The position numbers were made by a program, and so were the translations under genes. DNA of 11,148 nucleotides, taken from the NCBI GenBank assembly GCA_002899795.1, contig PPDG01000200.1, positions 1 through 11,148 of the forward strand. The letters run 5' to 3'. The notes under the pieces were generated by a model. That model saw only the letters and a list, made by a program, of their open reading frames with translations, searched no databases and was not told the origin of the DNA. Origin of the DNA: Desulfobacteraceae bacterium (GTDB taxonomy: Bacteria > Desulfobacterota > Syntrophobacteria > BM002). Positions within the stretch are counted from its first letter, which is position 1; every line of letters begins with the position of its first letter. Shown in pieces: positions 6,329-11,148 of the stretch.

Positions 6329-6841
6329 ATGAAGAGGAAGCACTATCTCCTGGGCTCATCCTTGATAACACTGGTATTTTTGCTAACCTCCTGTGCGGGT
6401 TCTGTTAAATCATACTCCAAGCCGGACCTTCACATTGAAAAAGGAAGACTGGGAATATTGCCTTTCTCCAGCAACATTCCTGAGGTGGGCGCCGTGGTAA
6501 GCGACACAATCGGCGCTAATCTTCTCGCTTCCGGATTCGACATAGTCGATCGCACCCATATGGCAAGACTGCTCGAGGAGAAGGATATCAGTCACCTGGA
6601 GGTTGATTCTCCGGACTACAAGAAAATTGGAGATGTGACTAATGTGCGTTTCGTGCTGCTGGGAAATATTGCTTTTTCAAGTGCAACAGCACGTGTAGTG
6701 GATGCCTCCACTGGAGAGACCTTGATAATCGCAATCTTCCAACCGAGCAAAATCATCGGTACTGCTTCCGCCGTTGATATTGGTAAGAGTCTAGCCAAAT
6801 CACTGGGTAAGAAAATAACCAAGAGCACGGAGCTTCAATAG
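6329..6841 (+). CDS. Short CsgG-like lipoprotein
   Basis: A 170-residue lipoprotein. A basic N-terminus (MKRKHY) and a hydrophobic stretch lead to the lipobox LTSC with lipidated C22; Ala at +2 predicts outer-membrane sorting. The mature part opens with GRLGILPFSSNIPEVGAVVSDTIGANLLASGFDIVDRTHMARLLEEKD, which follows the pattern of CsgG/curli-assembly and related lipoproteins (a hydrophobic strand ending in LPF, a helix ending in L, a strand xDIVDRT, then LLEEK). NVRFVLLGNIAFSSATARVVDASTGET (105-131) is the second strand pair of that fold. It is shorter than CsgG (about 277 residues) and lacks an obvious pore-forming insertion, so it is more likely a periplasmic-side structural relative. AAGGAG at 6316-6321 is 7 nt from the ATG. 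The gene stands alone. Confidence 0.75.
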   Translation: MKRKHYLLGSSLITLVFLLTSCAGSVKSYSKPDLHIEKGRLGILPFSSNIPEVGAVVSDTIGANLLASGFDIVDRTHMARLLEEKDISHLEVDSPDYKKIGDVTNVRFVLLGNIAFSSATARVVDASTGETLIIAIFQPSKIIGTASAVDIGKSLAKSLGKKITKSTELQ

Positions 6842-6855
6842 ACGACGATAAAACT

Positions 6856-6873
6856 AATCTTGACCGGAGAAAA
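6856..6873 (+). repeat. Short dispersed repeat AATCTTGACCGG, copy 2
   Basis: AATCTTGACCGGAGAAAA, 15 nt after the lipoprotein stop, matches 5079-5095 with one difference. It is followed by AAACCGGGGACTGACTTGCC, which resembles the second half of the first copy. It lies 32 bp before the 184-bp inverted-repeat element. Confidence 0.4.
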
Positions 6874-6905
6874 AAAACCGGGGACTGACTTGCCTTGAGA
6901 CCACT

Positions 6906-7089
6906 TAGCCCGGATGTTTCATGAATTGCCGTCGCGAGGCGGTGGAGAAGGTTGTGCCACCGGGCAACCGCAGGGGGTTGGATCTGAGGCGTACTTAAAC
7001 AGTACGTCGCAGGGTCCGAAACCCGAGGACGCCCGGAAGGACGGCCATATCCACGGTCGCAGCAGGCAATTCATGAAACATCCGGGCTA
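6906..7089 (-). mobile_element. Inverted-repeat element (MITE-like), copy 1, 184 bp
   Basis: The ends are a perfect 25-bp inverted repeat: 6906-6930 begins TAGCCCGGATGTTTCATG and 7065-7089 is its exact reverse complement. The inside has no gene. Its reverse complement matches copy 2 (10076-10282) and copy 3 (from 11062) closely: TATGGCCGTCCTTCC, GGCGTCCTCGGGT and CCCTGCGACGTAC are shared, so this copy is inverted relative to them. An internal hairpin, CGTACT-TAAAC-AGTACG, is at 6990-7006. Each end carries TA outside GCCCGGAT, compatible with a TA target duplication as in IS630/mariner-type elements; this is inferred. No transposase is encoded, so mobility would need a helper. The right end overlaps the stop codon of the kinase-like gene. 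Confidence 0.85.
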
Positions 7090-9744
7090 GATCTCGCTTG
7101 TTACGGCAATGGTGCTCTGAGACGAGAGGTCTCCGGTTTTATAGGCAGCATCGCTCCAATCCCCAGCCACTAAGCATTCCCTTTCATCCCCGTACATGCG
7201 CTTCAACACGAGTTCAAACATGAACTCCAACAATTCGTACGCTGAAATGTCAACCCCAGAATGTTCCAGTAGCTTCAGCATCTTTTCTTGTCGTTCCAGT
7301 TGTAGTTTAAGTTTCTCCAACTCTCCCAACAAGGATAAGATTTGCGACTTATCTATACCGGGCCTGGTTTGCTCTTCAGCCGTATTCCCCCACCTTTTTC
7401 TGAGCTGATTGGTTTTTTCGTGTGAACAGGTGAGCAGAACCTGGTGGTCCTTGGCGCTCATTGGGACATTTCGGGAATTGACGCACTGGTGTATTTGATC
7501 ATCTATGGTTCGTTTTTCGTCAAGGACAAAACCTCTAAACATTTTTCTGGCTTGGTCTAGAACTGTGATAGATAATGATCTTAGTGTCTCTTCTCTTGCG
7601 GTTAACTTTTCTCGAAACTCTGTAACCGCACTGTTCCAGAACATTTCGTTGACACTATGAAAATGTTCTTTTTCTTTGCCGATATACTCCCCCATTGTTT
7701 TGATAATGGTGGGCAGTATCTTCGCTGTTTTTTCAAATAGAGGTAGCCCGGTAATTGTTCTGTAAATGATGCTAATAACTCCATGCCAGTCCTGCAGATG
7801 CAAGACCATAGACAAACTCTCATAACTATGAGCGAGCACTTCGTTGCTGAAGAAATGTGAAGGTGTGGCGTACTGGGGCGTACCCCCCAGAGGAGGCTGC
7901 TCTATGGCTCCACTTCCTGAGTTTGCCAGAACTACTGCCGTCTCAACGTCTATCAGGCCGATCTTGTATCCCTCGGGATAGGCAAGAAAGCCGGGGTACC
8001 TATCCCTGTCGCCTGCCACCAGCAGATTGTCCGGTTTGAGGTCTCTCATTGCCACTCGCTTCTTTTTTAAGTGTGCCAGCAACTCGAGAAGGTTGGTGAC
8101 AATGCCCTCCATGGAAGCCTTGTTCTGGGTGAAGGCTGAGGCATGGATTGATTTCTTTATATTTGCTCGGTAGGCCTTAATAGCTTGATGATTTTCACTG
8201 ATTATTCCATCCACCAATTTATTTAATTCTACAATGAATTGGGCATCGAAATCTTTTTCAACTTCTGTCACCCGATCTCCAACGAGGTGGACAAAGAACC
8301 ATTTCTTTATTTGATCACGCGAGGGAGGCGAGACAATGTTGAACTGCTGCAGAAGTTTTTTGAGTCCCAACTCATACTTGGTGTATAGTTTTTCTATCTC
8401 CAAAAAAAATGGAATGTCCTCGCGACCGTACCTGTCCTCAAACTTAAGGAAATCTCCTACGAGTTCGGACTGTCTGTGAATTTCTTCGTGCACCTTTTTT
8501 TCTATATCGTGAAGACTCTGAATAATATGGCCGAGAAAATAGTACTTTGATAAATCCATAAAAAAGGCGAAGGTGTCGCCTATTCTTAAATACTTCTGTA
8601 GCTCTGAAAATATATTCAGTAACTTCATGTAATCATCTTCACCGCCTTCCAATGCTAGATCTGCTCTTCTGGAAAAACGCTGTATCAGTTTCAGGACCAC
8701 TGAGGCTCCCGGTACTATACATTCCTTCATCGAGAGTTGTTTTACAATACCTCTCTCTTTCTTGAGTATCTCAGTGTACTTGTTAAGATCATTTATTGGG
8801 ATCGGAGGAATCTTGATAACGATATGGTAATCGTAAATTACGTAAAAGCATTTGCTCCTGCTGCCGGTTTCTTCCCCTATTGGACCGATGGTCATACGTC
8901 TCGTATGCCAGTCACCGCCCTTCATTACCCGCAATTCATAAATGTAATTCGGCGCAAAGGACTGCGCATCCACTAAACGAATTTCAGCTGGGTCGTCTTT
9001 GAGTGCTCTCAATCGATGTTTGTATATATCCAGAAAAAACTTGACGATGCTTTCCTTTAGTTCCAGGTCAGAATCTTCTACAATCACCGAGGCTTCCGGC
9101 GCAGCCGGGGTTTCATGGCTGACTCTTACCGTTGCACTTCTTTTGAATTGCCGTTTCATAACCAGGATGATTCTAAAGCAGAGAAGAAGCGCGATCAGGA
9201 CAAAAATAGGGGGGGCAACCCATATGACAATGGGAACGAAGGTGACACTGGTCGCTATGGTCAACGCGGGTACGAGAAGTAACAGGACTCCTGTCAGCCC
9301 TCTAATGTGCTTCTTTATTCTTTCTATTGCCCGCTTTTGAGCCTGTAAGTATTTTTGGTCCTTTCGCTCCACCTCCTTCATGGTTCTAATCGAGACCACC
9401 TCGCCAACAGGTCCGAGAACATTTGCCAGGATCAGCAGGAAAATAATCTGACCCAAAACCAACGAAGTGACGTCAAGCCAGGTCGAGACTTCCTCACTGA
9501 AACTCAACCGGTTCTGGGCATAGAAAAATCCGGCAACAACTAGCAGGTAAGTGCCGAGATTAGCAAGACGGTAGAGGCTTTCTTTATCCAAAGCATTTTG
9601 CAGTCCAAAAACCCATTCGCAAACGGTCTTACGCAAGATGGAATAAGCCCACCTTGAAGCAAATACACTCACCACAAGAATCACCATGGAGATCAGGTAG
9701 TCCTCGGCGCTATTGCCATATTTGCTGATTTCGAGAAAATCCAT
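7087..9744 (-). CDS. Multi-pass membrane protein fused to divergent Ser/Thr-kinase-like domain
   Basis: An 885-residue protein that I cannot assign to a named family. Residues 14-32, 62-76, 92-112, 150-169 and 171-195 are membrane segments, with a charged helical stretch between (120-148). A kinase-like domain follows: TIGPIGEETGSRSKCFYVIY (285-304) as glycine loop and strand, VIK with K311 as the ATP lysine, E325 or E330 on helix C, and the catalytic loop MRDLKPDNLLV (566-576; D568, K570, N573). The metal motif is LIDVETA (D599), where DFG reads DVE. GTPQYATP (621-628) resembles the activation-segment end, and DWHGVISIIYRTITGLPLF (652-670) helix F. A helical insertion of about 150 residues (roughly 405-545) separates hinge and catalytic loop. 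A coiled coil lies near 798-828. The catalytic residues suggest an active kinase; target and signal are unknown. The ATG has only a weak upstream AGG. The stop is inside the adjacent repeat element. Confidence 0.8.
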   Translation of the reverse strand: MDFLEISKYGNSAEDYLISMVILVVSVFASRWAYSILRKTVCEWVFGLQNALDKESLYRLANLGTYLLVVAGFFYAQNRLSFSEEVSTWLDVTSLVLGQIIFLLILANVLGPVGEVVSIRTMKEVERKDQKYLQAQKRAIERIKKHIRGLTGVLLLLVPALTIATSVTFVPIVIWVAPPIFVLIALLLCFRIILVMKRQFKRSATVRVSHETPAAPEASVIVEDSDLELKESIVKFFLDIYKHRLRALKDDPAEIRLVDAQSFAPNYIYELRVMKGGDWHTRRMTIGPIGEETGSRSKCFYVIYDYHIVIKIPPIPINDLNKYTEILKKERGIVKQLSMKECIVPGASVVLKLIQRFSRRADLALEGGEDDYMKLLNIFSELQKYLRIGDTFAFFMDLSKYYFLGHIIQSLHDIEKKVHEEIHRQSELVGDFLKFEDRYGREDIPFFLEIEKLYTKYELGLKKLLQQFNIVSPPSRDQIKKWFFVHLVGDRVTEVEKDFDAQFIVELNKLVDGIISENHQAIKAYRANIKKSIHASAFTQNKASMEGIVTNLLELLAHLKKKRVAMRDLKPDNLLVAGDRDRYPGFLAYPEGYKIGLIDVETAVVLANSGSGAIEQPPLGGTPQYATPSHFFSNEVLAHSYESLSMVLHLQDWHGVISIIYRTITGLPLFEKTAKILPTIIKTMGEYIGKEKEHFHSVNEMFWNSAVTEFREKLTAREETLRSLSITVLDQARKMFRGFVLDEKRTIDDQIHQCVNSRNVPMSAKDHQVLLTCSHEKTNQLRKRWGNTAEEQTRPGIDKSQILSLLGELEKLKLQLERQEKMLKLLEHSGVDISAYELLEFMFELVLKRMYGDERECLVAGDWSDAAYKTGDLSSQSTIAVTSEI

Positions 9745-9768
9745 TAAACCTGCCTGTCAGTAGTTAGT

Positions 9769-9905
9769 TTCCATCCGAAAACGTCTCCATGTCATTCTGA
9801 GCGAAGCGAAGAATCTCTGCGGATCCAGTAACTATAAGATTCTTCGTCGTCCGCCGTCGGCGGGACTCCTCAGAATGACACCCATAAACGCGATTTCCGG
9901 ATGGG
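9769..9905. repeat. Palindromic composite repeat upstream of the kinase-like gene
   Basis: Nested inverted repeats. TGTCATTCTGAG (9790-9801) pairs perfectly with CTCAGAATGACA (9869-9880), and inside that CGAAGAATCT (9807-9816) pairs with AGATTCTTCG (9837-9846). Outside, TTTCCATCCGAAAACG (9769-9784) is an imperfect inverted match to CGATTTCCGGATGG (9891-9904). I recognise the TGTCATTCTGAGCGAAG word as part of a hairpin repeat seen between genes in many bacterial genomes. It ends about 25 bp before the kinase start codon, so the promoter of that gene must lie within or beyond it. Confidence 0.75.
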
Positions 9906-10075
9906 CACTAGTTAGTCCGGAACCAGCACTTCCACTGAATTCCAGCCCTGGAACTGACATCCGGACTGAACAGGTTGACGGTACCTTGGAAACATATAGA
10001 GCAGGTGCAAAAAAGGAGCCAATACTCCCTTGCCCACACCCTCTGTTTCAAGCAGGCTGCCGACCAAAACAAACT

Positions 10076-10282
10076 TAGCCCGGATAATTCATGAATCACT
10101 TGCTGCGACCACGGATATGGCCGTCCTTCCTGGCGTCCTCGGGTGTTCCTTCGACAAGCTCAGGACAGGCTCCCCCTGCGACGTACCGTTCAGGTACGCC
10201 TCGGAACCAACCCCCTGCGGTAGCCAGGTGGCACACCCATCTTCCTGGTCTCGCGACAGCAATTCATGAATTATCCGGGCTA
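10076..10282 (+). mobile_element. Inverted-repeat element (MITE-like), copy 2, 207 bp
   Basis: Perfect 21-bp terminal inverted repeats: TAGCCCGGATAATTCATGAA... (10076-10096) and its reverse complement (10262-10282). The interior matches copy 3 in the same orientation and copy 1 in reverse, except for about 23 extra bases near 10146-10173 (CTTCGACAAGCTCAGGACAG), absent from both other copies. The internal hairpin CGTACC-GTTCA-GGTACG lies at 10182-10198. No open reading frame of note. It lies upstream of the HU/IHF gene. Confidence 0.85.
10146..10173 (+). repeat. Short repeat nested in element copy 2
   Basis: CTTCGACAAGCTCAGGACAG is a word I know from dispersed intergenic repeats in many bacteria; it often creates spurious FDKLRTG peptides. 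Copies 1 and 3 of the host element have only about five bases (TCGGA or TCGGC) at the same place, so this looks like an insertion that replaced them. Confidence 0.6.
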
Positions 10283-10510
10283 GCCCTGCATCATAATTTT
10301 GGTCACATTGCCCGGAAACTCAAGCACATCAATGCACCAACAACCATACCACCAAGAAACATATTTTTCGCAAAAGCACCTTTCGTCTGCATGATTCTTG
10401 CAAGAATACCAGGCAAAAATTGAGGCTGAAGAATAACGGGAGAAAGGATTTGTCATGAAAGTTGACAAATTCAAACGCAAGCCACGCTTCGGGTGAGTAC
10501 CGGCTGAAGA

Positions 10511-10648
10511 TTGGATGTAAATTTCTTTTTGAGCTATTCCACCGACGAGCACCCGGGAAGAGAACTCATTGAATCACTGCAGAAGATCATGAAAAGGGTG
10601 GGGGGTCATCTCAACAAGTGGCGAGGTAGTTGCATGAGGCAAGGGTGA
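10511..10648 (+). CDS. Possible small or remnant ORF, TIR-like start
   Basis: A 45-codon open frame beginning at TTG 10511, just after an in-frame stop. Its start reads MDVNFFLSYSTDEHPG, then a helical RELIESLQKIMKRVGGHLNKW. The FFLSYSTDE stretch is faintly like the first strand of a TIR domain (xFLSYS). There is no good ribosome binding site, the start codon is rare, and the length is far below a TIR domain (about 130 residues). It could be the remnant of a decayed gene or chance. Confidence 0.15.
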   Translation: MDVNFFLSYSTDEHPGRELIESLQKIMKRVGGHLNKWRGSCMRQG

Positions 10649-10716
10649 GAGTAGAACTAGCGATAGGATCAACCGAGATCAAATCAAATCAACCAGTAAG
10701 GTGCAGGTGAGTCGCT

Positions 10717-10992
10717 ATGAACAAAGGAAAATTAATTGAATCACTTACGAACACGTTGGGAATTACCAAAATTGACTCGAAACAATGCGTCGAGTCGGTC
10801 TTTGCTGCTATGGCCGCAGCCCTGGCCAAAGGGAACCGCATTGAGATCCGTGGGTTTGCCACCTTCAAGATCAAAGAGTATTCGCCCTACAGGGGCCGAA
10901 ATCCAAAATCTGGCGAGCTCATTAGGGTCTCCGGCAAGAAGCTCCCCCATTTCAAAATGTGTAATGAACTGAAACAGAGGGTAAACACCTAG
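10717..10992 (+). CDS. HU/IHF family DNA-binding protein
   Basis: A 91-residue histone-like protein that binds and bends DNA as a dimer. The N-terminal helices MNKGKLIESLTNTLGITKIDSKQCVESVFAAMAAALAKGN are followed by the beta saddle RIEIRGFATFKIKEY (family signature G46-F47). The DNA-intercalating arm RGRNPKSGE has the critical proline at 63, and KKLPHFKMCNELKQRVN closes the fold. The wording of the arm and end resembles IHF-beta-like proteins, but HU and IHF subunits cannot be told apart safely here. AGGTGA at 10705-10710 is 6 nt before the ATG, a strong match to the 16S anti-Shine-Dalgarno. The gene is monocistronic, with copies of one inverted-repeat element on both sides. Confidence 0.92.
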   Translation: MNKGKLIESLTNTLGITKIDSKQCVESVFAAMAAALAKGNRIEIRGFATFKIKEYSPYRGRNPKSGELIRVSGKKLPHFKMCNELKQRVNT

Positions 10993-11023
10993 AGTGTTTG
11001 CAGGGTTGAGGACATCCCAACCC
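10983..11023 (+). terminator. Weak hairpins after the HU/IHF gene
   Basis: AAACAC (10983-10988) and GTGTTT (10994-10999) form a perfect 6-bp stem whose loop holds the stop codon. A second stem, GGGTTG (11003-11008) with CAACCC (11018-11023), follows. Neither is followed by a T run, so intrinsic termination is unproven. Confidence 0.25.
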
Positions 11024-11061
11024 GGAATCCTCATTTCAGGAAGCAAGCTGCAAAACGGGGT

Positions 11062-11148
11062 TAGCCCGGATATCTCATGAATTACTTGCTGCGACCACGG
11101 ATATGGCCGTCCTTCCAGGCGTCCTCGGGTGTCGGCCCCTGCGACGTA
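11062..11148 (+). mobile_element. Inverted-repeat element (MITE-like), copy 3, cut by the window edge
   Basis: Starts TAGCCCGGATATCTCATG and continues with the same interior as copy 2 (CTTGCTGCGACCACGGATAT, GGCCGTCCTTCCAGGCGTCC, then CCCTGCGACGTA), without the nested insertion. Only the first 87 bases are in the window. Same orientation as copy 2, about 985 bp away, so the two copies are direct repeats on either side of the HU/IHF gene. Confidence 0.8.

Larger units (their letters stand above)
9745..10716. other. Long repeat-rich intergenic region
   Basis: No gene of convincing length lies between the kinase-like gene and the HU/IHF gene. The region holds a palindromic composite repeat (9769-9905), 170 bp without recognisable features (9906-10075), one 207-bp inverted-repeat element (10076-10282), and 434 bp with only tiny open frames. 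The latter include a 13-codon frame at 10455-10496 with an AAGGA upstream, a 45-codon frame at 10511-10648 and a 29-codon minus-strand frame at 10303-10392. None is secure. These could be decayed genes. Confidence 0.5.

Noticed and set aside
7087..9744. Reading the kinase-like protein as an inactive pseudokinase because DFG is DVE
   Set aside because: The metal-binding Asp and the full RDLKPDN loop are kept; the changed residues are not catalytic, so inactivity cannot be claimed from sequence.
10303..10392. 29-codon minus-strand frame (MQTKGAFAKNMFLGGMVVGA)
   Set aside because: It looks like a small membrane peptide with a glycine motif, but it is too short, has no ribosome binding site and no recognisable relative; chance cannot be excluded.
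10030..10423. 79- and 110-codon plus-strand frames over element copy 2
   Set aside because: They translate the mobile element and its nested repeat (FDKLRTG-type peptide), and have no independent coding support.
10455..10496. 13-codon frame MKVDKFKRKPRFG with upstream AAGGA
   Set aside because: It has a passable ribosome binding site, but the peptide is too short to support and no downstream gene would make it a leader.
10280..10552. 90-codon minus-strand frame upstream of the HU/IHF gene
   Set aside because: No ribosome binding site, Cys/Trp-rich unordered composition, and it ends inside the repeat element.

Overview
The window looks like chromosomal DNA from a Gram-negative bacterium with about 50% GC. 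An N-terminal lipobox lipoprotein, a sigma-54 type promoter, an HU/IHF protein and intergenic spaces filled with short-period repeats would all fit a deltaproteobacterium (Desulfobacterota) or a relative. That assignment is an inference from gene families and repeat style. There is no rRNA or other phylogenetic marker here.

Layout. Positions 1-317 hold no convincing gene, only low-complexity repeats and a possible promoter/operator. A GNAT acetyltransferase (318-809, +) faces a PLP-dependent D-cysteine desulfhydrase-like gene (1065-2093, -). The space between them is packed with degenerate tandem repeats and contains a minus-strand intrinsic terminator. Divergent from the PLP gene, an excellent sigma-54 promoter (2255-2270) precedes a two-gene unit, a LemA-family protein followed by a DUF2207 membrane protein (2342-4853). 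Next come an 8-bp tandem repeat arranged as an inverted pair (4956-5066), a small membrane protein with an HEAGH zinc-binding motif (5184-5717, +), a convergent CxxC protein (5738-6148, -), and a short CsgG-like lipoprotein (6329-6841, +).

The largest gene is on the minus strand (7087-9744) and encodes 885 residues: an N-terminal multi-pass membrane region fused to a divergent Ser/Thr-kinase-like domain. Mobile repeats bracket it. A palindromic composite repeat (9769-9905) sits just upstream of its start, and a 184-bp terminal-inverted-repeat element (6906-7089) supplies its stop codon. Two more copies of that element (10076-10282, and 11062 to the window edge) lie in direct orientation on either side of an HU/IHF-type gene (10717-10992, +).

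The genes do not form one pathway. The only clear functional pairing is LemA with DUF2207, both envelope proteins, probably induced through sigma-54. The most unusual items are the membrane kinase, whose DFG motif reads DVE and which has a large insertion between its lobes, and the inverted-repeat element, whose arms differ between copies but stay perfectly complementary within each copy.
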